Source: Halorhodospira sp.
Lineage (GTDB): Bacteria; Pseudomonadota; Gammaproteobacteria; Nitrococcales; Halorhodospiraceae
Assembly (NCBI GenBank): GCA_007121755.1
Contig: SKJZ01000218.1
Span: 1 to 6,665 of the forward strand
Length of the DNA stretch: 6,665 nt
Direction: 5' to 3'
In this document: positions 1 to 6,442 of the stretch, piece after piece
How positions within the stretch are numbered: the stretch's first letter is position 1
How the letters are laid out: every line of letters begins with the position of its first letter
The notes under the pieces: generated by a model
What the model saw: the letters and a program-made list of their open reading frames with translations, nothing else
Told to the model about the DNA's origin: nothing
The model's database searches: none
Made by a program: the position numbers and the translations under genes

Positions 1-1126
1 CCTCGATAGCCGCGTTCAGCGCCAGCAGGTTCGTCTGGTAGGCGATGTCGTCGATGATGCTGATCTTCTCGGCGATGCTCTTCATGGCGGTAACGGTCTG
101 CTGGACCGCCTCGCCGCCTTCGTTCGCCTCCTTGGCCGCCTTGCTCGCCATCCCGTCGGTGACCTTGGCGTTCTCGGTGTTCTGGGTGATCGACGCCGAC
201 ATCTGCTCCACCGACGAGGTGCTCTCCTCCACGTTGGCCGCTTGCTCACTCGCGCCTTGGCTCAAAGTCTGCGCAGTGGCGCTCACCTGCTCCGAGGCGC
301 TGGAGAGCGACTCGCCCATGGAGCGCACCTCAGTAATGATCCCCGTCAATTTCTCCACCATCGACTTCATTGCGTACAACACGCTGCTGTTGTCATTGGG
401 CTTGGTCTCGATCTTGATATCGAGATCGCCATCCGCTACCCGACCGGCGATCTCCGCCACCTGGAACGGCTCGGCGCCCAGGCGACGGGCAATACCGGTA
501 ATAATGATCCATGCCAGGAAGATGCCGGCCAGCAGGCCACCGGCCATACTGCCGATAAACGCAGTACGATTGGTATCGTACAGTTCCACAGCGGCGTTGT
601 ACTCCGCCTCCGCTACGTCGAGTTGCACGGCCATCAATGCACCAAAGAGATCCGATACCGGATCAATGACTTGGTAAAGTTCATTGGCAATGAACGCTTC
701 GAGGGCGTCTTGGTCCTCGCGGCGCAGAATGTCTTGCAGCCGTTCTATCGACTGATCCGCAGTCCGCATCGCCGGCTCCAATTGCTCTACAATTCTTTGC
801 TCTTCCTCCACCAAAAACGTTTCTAAATATTCCTCCCATATCGGCTGGATGGTTCGGATTGCGTGGCTCACATTCTCCCGTGCCTGCGACCAACTGATGT
901 TTCCGATTCGTACCTTATGGCTGGTATCAACAATATCTACCGCGTATTCGTCCGCGATGATGGACAACTGGCGCAGCGGAACTACCCGGTCTTCATAGAC
1001 AGTGTTGAGCCCCTGCACCGTACTGCTCTGCCCATGCAACGCGAGGATCCCGAGGCCGATCAGGACGACCGCCAACACCCCCACCAGCGCAGACAACTGC
1101 GTGGCGATCTTCATATTCTTGAACAT
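1..1126 (-). CDS. Transmembrane methyl-accepting chemotaxis protein (C-terminus beyond window)
   Basis: Inner-membrane chemoreceptor that would sense a ligand outside the cytoplasm and control CheA. I translated 375 residues without a stop; the frame runs off the left edge. Order: short basic start (MFKNMK), TM1 about 10-31, a helical sensor region about 32-188 resembling the four-helix-bundle MCP domain (contains YEDRVVPLRQLS and IVDTSHKVR), TM2 about 190-211, HAMP about 212-264 (LGAEPFQVAEIAGRVADGDL), then the cytoplasmic coiled coil. Residues 296-305 (AANVEESTSS) and 303-312 (TSSVEQMSAS) both fit the methylation-site pattern, with E300/E301 and E307/Q308 one heptad apart. The visible end, DIAYQTNLLALNAAIE, is the start of the conserved CheA/CheW-contacting tip. 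About 160 or more residues are missing. The start ATG has GAGGG about 9 nt upstream. It lies 40 nt after the cheA stop, so it is likely the next gene in the operon. The ligand cannot be told. Confidence 0.95.
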   Translation of the reverse strand, partial: MFKNMKIATQLSALVGVLAVVLIGLGILALHGQSSTVQGLNTVYEDRVVPLRQLSIIADEYAVDIVDTSHKVRIGNISWSQARENVSHAIRTIQPIWEEYLETFLVEEEQRIVEQLEPAMRTADQSIERLQDILRREDQDALEAFIANELYQVIDPVSDLFGALMAVQLDVAEAEYNAAVELYDTNRTAFIGSMAGGLLAGIFLAWIIITGIARRLGAEPFQVAEIAGRVADGDLDIKIETKPNDNSSVLYAMKSMVEKLTGIITEVRSMGESLSSASEQVSATAQTLSQGASEQAANVEESTSSVEQMSASITQNTENAKVTDGMASKAAKEANEGGEAVQQTVTAMKSIAEKISIIDDIAYQTNLLALNAAIE

Positions 1127-1166
1127 GGCGCTTCCCTCATATGGTTGATACTTAATCAATCCCGCG

Positions 1167-3410
1167 CTACTGATCGGCGGTCTCTGTTCTCGCTACCCTG
1201 ACGTTCTCCCGCGACGACTTGATCCGCTGCGCCGCCACGTAGTCCTCTTTCTGCACGGCCTGTTCCAACAGGACCGGCACGTCGAGCACCAGCGCGACCT
1301 CTCCGGAACCGAGGATGGTGGAGCCGGAGATCCCCCGCAGGCCGGAGAAAACCCGCCCCAGTGGCTTTATCACCGCCTGCAACTGCCCCTTGAGTTCGTC
1401 GACCAGCAGGCCGGCCTTGCGCCCGGCCCACTGCACCACCACCACGTTCCGGCGGCGACCGGTGCGCTCGCCCTCCAGCGCGAAGTGCTCTTTGAGGCGC
1501 AACAGCGGCAGTACCTCGCCGCGCAAGTTCAGATAGTTGCGGTTATCGGCGTCACCCTCGCCGGCCGGCAGTTCCACGCACTCCAGTACCAGTTCCAACG
1601 GCACCACGTAGTGGGCCGCGGCCACGCTCATGAGGAAACCGTCGATAATGGCCATGGAGAGCGGGAGGCGGATACGGAAGGTCGTTCCTCGGCCAGCGTG
1701 GCTTTCGATCCCGACCGTCCCGCGCAGCGCCTCGATGGCGCGCTTGACCACGTCCATGCCGACACCGCGCCCGGAGAGGTTGCTGACCCGGTCGACCGTC
1801 GAGAAGCCGGGCTCGAAGATCAGGTTCCACACTTGGGCGTCGGTCAGTTCATCCCCTTCGGCCACCACGCCCCGCGCTTGGGCCTTGGCGAGGATGGCGT
1901 CCTGATCGAGACCGCCGCCGTCATCGGCCACCTCGATGACGATCCCGCCCGACTCGTGGTAAGCGTTGAGCCACACCGTCCCCTTCGCCGGCTTGCCGCG
2001 TCCGGCCCGTACCTCGGCGGCCTCGATACCGTGGTCGACCGCGTTGCGCACTAGGTGGGTCAGCGGATCGCCGATGCGGTCCACCATGGTCTTATCGAGT
2101 TCGGTGTCGCCCCCTTGAATAACCAGCTCGATCTCTTTGCCGGTCTCCTTCGAGACGTCCCGCACTACCCGCCGGAAACGGTTAAAGGTCTCACCGATCT
2201 CCACCAGGCGCAGGCGCATGGTGCTGTCGCGGATGTCCTCCACCAGTCGCGCCACGCCGGAAACGGCCTCCATGGTCGCGCCGTCCTTGTTGCGGGCCGC
2301 CAACATGCCGAGGCCGGAGTTCGCGATGACCAGCTCGCCGACCAGGTTGATCAAGTTGTCCAGCTTGTCGGCGTGAACGCGGAGGAACTTGGAGTCCTGG
2401 GCTTGGCGACCGCGCACCTCCTTCTGCCGGGCGAGAGCCGCGTCGACCACCTCCGGCTGCACGACGTTCTCCTGGACAAACATCTCGCCCAGCGGCGGCC
2501 GCCCCTCCTCGTCCTTTTCACCACCCTGCGCCTCCTGGATGGCCAGCATCTCGTCCAGCTCCCGCGGGGTGATCGCCCCGCAGCCGACCAGGATCTCGCC
2601 CAGCCGGGTGGTGTCCTCCGGCAACGACTCGATCAGCTCCAGGTAGTCGCCGATCCGGCATCCGGGGGGCAGGATGCGGATCGCGCTATCCTCGCGGACG
2701 AAGTCGAAGGCGCTCTCGATCCGGGCCTTGTCGGCGTCGGTACGAAAGCGGATCTCGAAACCGAGGTAGCAACACTCCGGGTCCATCTCGGCGGCCGGCG
2801 GCATCGCGTCGGGTAAGGTCACGACGTGGACGATCTCGCCGAACGTGGCGAGATAGCGGATGAACGACATCGGGTCCATGCCGTTGCGCAACACATCCCG
2901 GCCGAAGCGCAGCGAGATATGCCAAGCGCAGTTTTCGACACCATCCGGACCGGGCCCCGCAGAGTCGATCCGCGGTTCGGCGGCGCCGGTCTCCACCGGC
3001 AGCTGCTCCCCCTCCCCGAAACGTTCCAGGTAGACGGCCAAGCGCCGGGTCAGGGCCGCGCCGTGGGCGGCGTCGTCCTCGTCCGGTTCCGCTCCGTCGG
3101 CGGCGATATCGAGCAACCGCCCGAGGTGGTCGGAGCACTCCAGCAAGAGGCCGGTCAGCTCATCGTCCAACGCCATTTCACCGCCCCGCGCCCGGTCGAG
3201 GACGCTCTCCGCCTCGTGGGTGAAGTCGACGATGTGGTCCAGCCCGAAGAGGCCGGCCGACCCCTTGATGGTGTGCGCGGCCCGGAAGACAGCGTGGACG
3301 GCGTCCGGATCGGCGGGATCGTTCTCTAGCTTGAGCAGCGCCTCTTCCATCTCTTGCAGCAGGGCGCGGCTTTCGGCGAGGAAGGTGTGGAGGGCGTCGG
3401 CCATATTCAT
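1167..3410 (-). CDS. cheA: Chemotaxis sensor histidine kinase CheA
   Basis: Cytoplasmic kinase that autophosphorylates under receptor control and phosphorylates CheY. Of 747 residues, 1-105 are the HPt (P1) domain with phospho-accepting His46 in AAHTIKGSAG. About 162-247 (from WHISLRFGRDVLRNGMDP) is a P2-like module, probably for response-regulator docking. About 265-331 holds two copies of an LGE-[IM]-[LF]-V...Q motif. P3 dimerisation is about 340-405. The P4 ATPase has N-box HLVRNAVDHG (452-461), G1 box DDGGG (496-500), G2 box GRGVGMDVV (547-555) and GTTFRI (575-580). The P5 CheW-like domain is about 585-720, followed by a 27-residue tail. All key kinase residues are present. The start codon overlaps the STAS gene stop as ATGA (3410-3407). 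AAGGAG (3424-3419) lies 8 nt before this ATG, favouring it over the second ATG two codons on. Confidence 0.97.
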   Translation of the reverse strand: MNMADALHTFLAESRALLQEMEEALLKLENDPADPDAVHAVFRAAHTIKGSAGLFGLDHIVDFTHEAESVLDRARGGEMALDDELTGLLLECSDHLGRLLDIAADGAEPDEDDAAHGAALTRRLAVYLERFGEGEQLPVETGAAEPRIDSAGPGPDGVENCAWHISLRFGRDVLRNGMDPMSFIRYLATFGEIVHVVTLPDAMPPAAEMDPECCYLGFEIRFRTDADKARIESAFDFVREDSAIRILPPGCRIGDYLELIESLPEDTTRLGEILVGCGAITPRELDEMLAIQEAQGGEKDEEGRPPLGEMFVQENVVQPEVVDAALARQKEVRGRQAQDSKFLRVHADKLDNLINLVGELVIANSGLGMLAARNKDGATMEAVSGVARLVEDIRDSTMRLRLVEIGETFNRFRRVVRDVSKETGKEIELVIQGGDTELDKTMVDRIGDPLTHLVRNAVDHGIEAAEVRAGRGKPAKGTVWLNAYHESGGIVIEVADDGGGLDQDAILAKAQARGVVAEGDELTDAQVWNLIFEPGFSTVDRVSNLSGRGVGMDVVKRAIEALRGTVGIESHAGRGTTFRIRLPLSMAIIDGFLMSVAAAHYVVPLELVLECVELPAGEGDADNRNYLNLRGEVLPLLRLKEHFALEGERTGRRRNVVVVQWAGRKAGLLVDELKGQLQAVIKPLGRVFSGLRGISGSTILGSGEVALVLDVPVLLEQAVQKEDYVAAQRIKSSRENVRVARTETADQ

Positions 3411-3739
3411 GTCGTCTTCTCCTTACCGGTGAGCACCAGGGGGTCACCGAGGTGGCCCGCCAGATTGAGGAGTTCGATGGCCTCCACGGCGGCGGCGCTG
3501 TGCTCGGTGAATACCAGGGTCTTGGTGCCGGCGGCGGCCTCCCTCTTGGCCAGGATCAGAAGTTGCGCGCCGGCCGTATCCATCTCGGTGATCCCCGCAA
3601 GGTTCCATTCCAGCTCATCGGGGCCGTCCAACGCCTTCAGCAGCGCCTCGCGGTCGTCGTTGGCGGTATAGATGGTCAGTTCGCCCTCCAACCGGTACCG
3701 CCCGGCCGCGCCTTTTCCTTTCTTGGGTCGCAATTCCAC
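3407..3739 (-). CDS. STAS-domain protein of the chemotaxis operon
   Basis: A 110-residue single STAS (sulfate transporter/anti-sigma antagonist) domain protein, probably cytoplasmic. The diagnostic loop is MDTAGAQLLILA at about 53-64, after the strand WNLAGI. In anti-sigma antagonists the residue after the Asp is a phosphorylatable Ser; here it is Thr55. The start is GTG, with GGAGG about 7 nt upstream, 19 nt after the cheY stop. Its 3' end overlaps cheA by 4 nt, implying translational coupling. Small STAS proteins of this kind occur between cheY and cheA in several chemotaxis clusters; their job is not settled, so a role as CheA or receptor-array partner is inference. No partner anti-sigma or Ser/Thr kinase gene is seen in the window. 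Confidence 0.88.
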   Translation of the reverse strand: MELRPKKGKGAAGRYRLEGELTIYTANDDREALLKALDGPDELEWNLAGITEMDTAGAQLLILAKREAAAGTKTLVFTEHSAAAVEAIELLNLAGHLGDPLVLTGKEKTT

Positions 3740-3758
3740 GGTCGTTCCTCCCCCCGCC

Positions 3759-4127
3759 TCAGGGCAGGACCAGCTTGGAGACGGCGTCGAGCATTTGGGC
3801 CGGCTGAAACGGTTTCACCATCCACGCCTTGGCCCCCGCCATCTGGCCGGCCTGCTTCTTGTCTTCGCCGGCCTCGGTGGTGAGCATGATCACCGGGGTG
3901 AATTTGTTGGCTGGCTGCGCTTTCAACTCCTTGACGAAGGAGATGCCGTCCATGTTGGGCATGTTCACGTCGCTGATAACGAGATGGACCTTTTGGCCGT
4001 CCAGCTTGGACAGCGCGTCCTTGCCGTCTTCGGCCTCGATAACCTCGTAGCCCGCATTCTTGAGCGTCATTCCGACCACTTGCCGGATGGATGCCGAGTC
4101 GTCCGCGATCAGGACCGTCTTGGCCAT
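3759..4127 (-). CDS. cheY: Chemotaxis response regulator CheY
   Basis: A 122-residue stand-alone receiver domain that accepts phosphate from CheA and in its phosphorylated form would act on the flagellar switch or another motility output. The acidic pair is D9/D10 (LIADDSASIRQ), the phospho-acceptor D53 (ISDVNMPNMDG), the switch Thr T83 (MLTTEAG), and the invariant Lys K105 (MVKPF). The position equivalent to Tyr106 of E. coli CheY is Trp102 here. There is no output domain. The N-terminus MAKTVLIADD fits the family exactly. A strong AGGAGG lies 7 nt before the ATG. It sits between the CheZ-motif receptor-like gene and the STAS gene and is the best candidate for the main CheA substrate. Confidence 0.96.
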   Translation of the reverse strand: MAKTVLIADDSASIRQVVGMTLKNAGYEVIEAEDGKDALSKLDGQKVHLVISDVNMPNMDGISFVKELKAQPANKFTPVIMLTTEAGEDKKQAGQMAGAKAWMVKPFQPAQMLDAVSKLVLP

Positions 4128-4134
4128 GGCCTTG

Positions 4135-4141
4135 CCTCCTA
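4135..4141 (-). promoter_or_regulatory. Ribosome binding site of cheY overlapping the upstream stop codon
   Basis: On the minus strand the sequence reads TAGGAGG. The TAG ends the receptor-like gene and its last two bases begin the AGGAGG Shine-Dalgarno of cheY, 7 nt from the ATG. A ribosome terminating on the upstream gene would cover this site, so the two genes are probably translationally coupled. Confidence 0.8.
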
Positions 4142-5380
4142 GAAGAATGTGATGCCGCCGGACGGCGAATCCGTGGCCTCATCGCCGCGGTGGTTGATAT
4201 ATTGCTCGGGGGTGGTGTAACGGCCCTCCAGATTGACCAGCCACGCATCCACGTCCGGTGGGTCGTCGGACTCGAGCGCGTCGGTGAGCGCATCCATGTC
4301 CTCCTCGATATGGCTGAGGATCTGCCCGACCCGGTCCTGAAACTGAAGCGCGACGATGACGCCCTCCACCTCCTCCCGCACGCCGTCACTCTCCCGGCGC
4401 AACAGATCGGCGGAGTGCTCCAACCCTTCGGTGACTTCCCGGTACCGCTCCACCACGCGGCGGATGGCCTCCTCGGCGCCGCTCACCGACACTTTGTCTT
4501 CACGTTCGTAACGCTCGGCCGCCTCCAGCGTGGCGAGGATCGCCCCGTTCACCGTCGCCACCTTCTCGGCGATCCGCTTGCCGGCCTCACCCGATTGATC
4601 GGAGAGCGAACGGACCTCATCGGCCACCACGGCGAACCCCCGGCCGTGATCCCCGGCGCGGGCAGCCTCGATGGCAGCATTGAGGGCCAACAGATTCGTC
4701 TGAGCGGCAACGGCCGAGACGGTATCGGCCATGCCCTGCATCTCCTCGGTGAAGCACGCCAAGTCACTGATCTGCGACAACAACTCCTGCTTTGCGATCA
4801 GCGATTGGTGCAGCGTTTCGAGCACCCCGTTCAGCTCCTCGCGGCATTCCTCCAACACCGAGACCGCGCCGCCATCCCCGCCGGCATTCCCGCGTGAGGC
4901 TGCGAGCGCCCCGTCGAGCCGCCCGTTGATATCGGAGAAACGCGCCGTCAACGCCGAGACTTCCTCCTCGGTGTGGCGGCGCGTCGACTCGATATGGCGG
5001 CGCCAGATCGGCACGACGCCGCCGCACAGCGCGGCGACGCCATCATCGGAAGAACGGGCTTCGAGTTGGGCGCGGTATTCGGCCAACCGCTTCGACCAGG
5101 CATCGTCCCGCGCCCGTTGAGCGGCGGCCGCCTCCCGTCCGGCTGCAACGCCGGCGGCGGCCAAGCCCGCCGCCGCCACCCAGGCAGCCCACCCGCTTCC
5201 CAACACCGCCACCAACAGTCCGCCGGCCAGCCCCAGCAACACTGGCGCCCACGCCGGTCGCGCCGCCGGCATCGACTCCGCGGCTTCCGCGCCGGCGGTG
5301 GTCGCATCCTCAGTCACCGCTCCACCGCCACGAGGTTCCTCAAGCATGGCCACTTCTACGGTGCTCTGTTCGGCGCCCAT
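4139..5380 (-). CDS. Short membrane-anchored MCP-like protein with C-terminal CheZ-like motif
   Basis: The open frame reaches an ATG at 5416 (425 residues; numbering here uses it). I prefer the ATG at 5380 (413 residues): it lies 4 nt after the preceding stop and has a G-rich site 9 nt upstream, whereas 5416 would overlap the previous gene by 32 nt. Residues 55-93 form two closely spaced hydrophobic helices with almost no loop, so there is no periplasmic sensor. No clear HAMP is seen. The conserved receptor tip is complete, about 235-273 (AAQTNLLALNAAIEAARAGD, then GRGFAVVADEVRSL), so it should dock with CheA/CheW. At 357-366 LQFQDRVGQI matches the CheZ active-site helix (FQDLTGQ in E. coli CheZ), with D361 and Q365 at the catalytic spacing. 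A flexible tail ends in GITFF. Likely a receptor-like scaffold with CheY-P phosphatase activity (inference). Confidence 0.88.
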   Translation of the reverse strand: MGAEQSTVEVAMLEEPRGGGAVTEDATTAGAEAAESMPAARPAWAPVLLGLAGGLLVAVLGSGWAAWVAAAGLAAAGVAAGREAAAAQRARDDAWSKRLAEYRAQLEARSSDDGVAALCGGVVPIWRRHIESTRRHTEEEVSALTARFSDINGRLDGALAASRGNAGGDGGAVSVLEECREELNGVLETLHQSLIAKQELLSQISDLACFTEEMQGMADTVSAVAAQTNLLALNAAIEAARAGDHGRGFAVVADEVRSLSDQSGEAGKRIAEKVATVNGAILATLEAAERYEREDKVSVSGAEEAIRRVVERYREVTEGLEHSADLLRRESDGVREEVEGVIVALQFQDRVGQILSHIEEDMDALTDALESDDPPDVDAWLVNLEGRYTTPEQYINHRGDEATDSPSGGITFF

Positions 5381-5384
5381 CGCT

Positions 5385-5762
5385 TCATACCCCCCACTGG
5401 TCGAAGGGCCGTTCATTCATGCCCTTCAACCGTGCCACCAGCGCCTCGAACTCCAGCGATTTATCGAAGAAGCCATCAAAACCGGACTCCAACGCCCTGA
5501 TGCGGTACTCCGGGTGGTTGGAGAAGAGATAGACGTGGGAGGTCGGGCAACAGAACTTGATGATCTTCGCCGCATCGAGCCCGGAGCCGTCGGGTAAGCG
5601 CCCGTCGACGACCGCGACATCCGGCGCGAAGGAGGCGCACTTGCGCACCGTCTCGTGGAGCGAACGGGCGACGCAGACGCCGGTCAACTGTTCCACCCCT
5701 CCCAACATGTCGATAAGCCTTGTAAAAACCGCTAACGAGTCATCCACCACCAGAAGGTTCAC
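5385..5762 (-). CDS. Stand-alone receiver-domain response regulator
   Basis: First gene of the operon. It encodes 125 residues consisting only of a receiver domain. Visible key residues are acidic D7/D8 (LLVVDDSLAV), phospho-acceptor D53 (VVDGRLPDGSG), switch Ser S81 (LFSNHPEYR) and Lys K101 (GFFDKS). The residue after the conserved Lys is Ser, not the usual Pro, and the sequence is more like NarL/LuxR-type receivers than like CheY. There is no DNA-binding domain and the frame ends normally, so it is not obviously a truncated NarL. The start is GTG, preceded by AGGGAAGG a few bases upstream; no in-frame ATG lies near enough to supply the first beta strand. Its stop lies 4 nt before the preferred start of the receptor-like gene. 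It could be a second CheA target or a phosphate sink; its kinase is not shown by the sequence. Confidence 0.9.
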   Translation of the reverse strand: MNLLVVDDSLAVFTRLIDMLGGVEQLTGVCVARSLHETVRKCASFAPDVAVVDGRLPDGSGLDAAKIIKFCCPTSHVYLFSNHPEYRIRALESGFDGFFDKSLEFEALVARLKGMNERPFDQWGV

Positions 5763-5883
5763 CGGCCTTCCCTACTCATTTCCGCAGACAGGGCCATGCT
5801 GCCGCGGGTCACGGCCGCTGCCATATCGGCAGTCGCTGCATCACGGCGTCGGCGCGCGATGAATCGGCGGCGGGGGATTCACG

Positions 5884-5915
5884 GACACGGCGTAGGGAGA
5901 CGCCGACACGGTGTC
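5884..5915. repeat. Direct repeat with overlapping palindromes in operon leader
   Basis: GACACGGCGT (5884-5893) and GACACGGTGT (5905-5914) match at 9 of 10 bases with a 21-bp offset, two turns of the helix. The second copy extends to the palindrome GACAC-G-GTGTC (5905-5915), and CGGCGT at 5888-5893 pairs with ACGCCG at 5900-5905, so two hairpins compete for shared bases. There is no T-run, so it does not look like a simple terminator. It could be a regulator binding site or a leader RNA fold. Confidence 0.4.
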
Positions 5916-6110
5916 AGCACAGGCGGAGACCCGGTTGGCGACGATGGTCACATACCCGACCGATACTCCTTGGCGAATTCACGCGAGAGCTATAGGGTTT
6001 GGTAAGTATCACTGATGAAAAGACCATTTACCCGTCTAGTCTACAATCGGTAATTCACAATGAAATCACTGGCCTCGAAGCCTGCAAAACCGATTTTTTA
6101 TTTAAAAATA

Positions 6111-6139
6111 ACTATTGATAAAACTGAACTCTATTGCAA
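6111..6139 (-). promoter_or_regulatory. Candidate sigma-70 promoter for the chemotaxis operon
   Basis: Minus-strand TTGCAA (6139-6134) and AATAGT (6116-6111) are separated by 17 bases, each matching 4 of 6 consensus positions, in the most AT-rich part of the window. It would give a leader of about 340 nt before the first gene. Other weak pairings exist in the same stretch, so only the region is reasonably likely and the exact boxes are not. Confidence 0.22.
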
Positions 6140-6365
6140 CCGCAATACCGCACCTCCAGTACACTCACTACCGGCCCTGCGAACTCGGCCGCAAGCCCCT
6201 TCGCCCACCATCAAACAGCCCTATTTGCCGGGACACCCACATTTTCAGCTACTGCCCACTCATCCCGAGATAAGCGCCCCTTCACTCCCTCCCGGCGGTA
6301 ACAACACTGCGTGATCGGGGCAATTGCAACGCCCTAATGGATACCTGCCAGCGGACATTGGTTGA

Positions 6366-6391
6366 GACTCATAGTCCGTAGACGGTTTATC
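6366..6391 (+). promoter_or_regulatory. C-box-like operator of a restriction-modification controller protein
   Basis: GACTCATAGTC (6366-6376) is a GACT-N3-AGTC palindrome, followed by CGTA and a degenerate second box GACGGTTTATC (6381-6391), 15 bp further on. Controller proteins of type II restriction-modification systems bind tandem boxes of just this form (GACT, short spacer, AGTC, then CGTG-like spacer). In such systems the left site activates and the weaker right site represses. Here the right box would overlap the -35 region of a promoter whose candidate -10 is TTTACT (6403-6408). It stands 51 bases before the start of an HTH gene that fits the C-protein family, which supports the call. 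Confidence 0.65.
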
Positions 6392-6408
6392 CATATGGGC
6401 TTTTTACT

Positions 6409-6423
6409 GTCCAGCCATTGGAC
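6409..6423. repeat. Small inverted repeat upstream of the HTH gene
   Basis: GTCCA-gccat-TGGAC, perfect 5-bp arms, lies between the candidate -10 and the start codon of the HTH gene. It could be an extra operator or a weak hairpin in the short leader; chance is also possible at this length. Confidence 0.3.
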
Positions 6424-6442
6424 GCCACAGAAGACCCAATGC

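Larger units (their letters stand above)
5763..6365. other. Intergenic region between divergent units, no convincing gene
   Basis: About 600 bases without a credible gene. Positions 5763-5990 are GC-rich and contain small inverted repeats (CTGCC-atatc-GGCAG at 5818-5832; CGGCGT-agggag-ACGCCG at 5888-5905) and an imperfect direct repeat at 5884-5893 and 5905-5914. Positions about 6000-6140 are AT-rich compared with everything to the left. Open frames on the plus strand (5796-6005 and 6060-6314) have no ribosome binding site and unnatural-looking composition. The region probably holds the chemotaxis operon's promoter and leader. Confidence 0.6.

Noticed and set aside
242..826. Plus-strand open frame of 194 codons
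   Set aside because: Antisense to the well-supported receptor gene, which translates without interruption through the same bases.
1145..1159. TTGAT-actta-ATCAA inverted repeat between cheA and the receptor gene
   Set aside because: Only a 5-bp AT-rich stem without GC core or T-run; not a credible terminator, and the gap is only 40 nt within an operon.
2055..2816. Long plus-strand open frame of 253 codons
   Set aside because: It is antisense to cheA, whose protein has all expected domains. The translation is His/Arg/Gln/Asp-rich without any family signal, as expected for a GC-rich shadow frame.
4091..4897. Long plus-strand open frame of 268 codons
   Set aside because: Antisense to the receptor-like gene and the start of cheY; no recognisable domain, no ribosome binding site.
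5823..5830. Minus-strand GCCGATAT, close to the flagellar sigma-28 -10 box GCCGATAA
   Set aside because: Fifteen bases upstream, where TAAA is expected, the sequence is ACGC. The match also lies inside a small palindrome and is best read as chance.
5796..6005. Plus-strand open frame of 69 codons
   Set aside because: Arg/Gly/His-rich translation typical of random GC-rich DNA, and no ribosome binding site.
6070..6087. TGGC...TGCA resembling a sigma-54 promoter on the plus strand
   Set aside because: The GG and GC elements are separated by 11 bases and not the required 10, and the orientation points away from the chemotaxis operon.
6060..6314. Plus-strand open frame of 84 codons in the AT-rich spacer
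   Set aside because: No Shine-Dalgarno before the ATG, and a Pro-rich, low-complexity C-terminal half without a recognisable domain. A real small protein is not excluded but nothing supports it.
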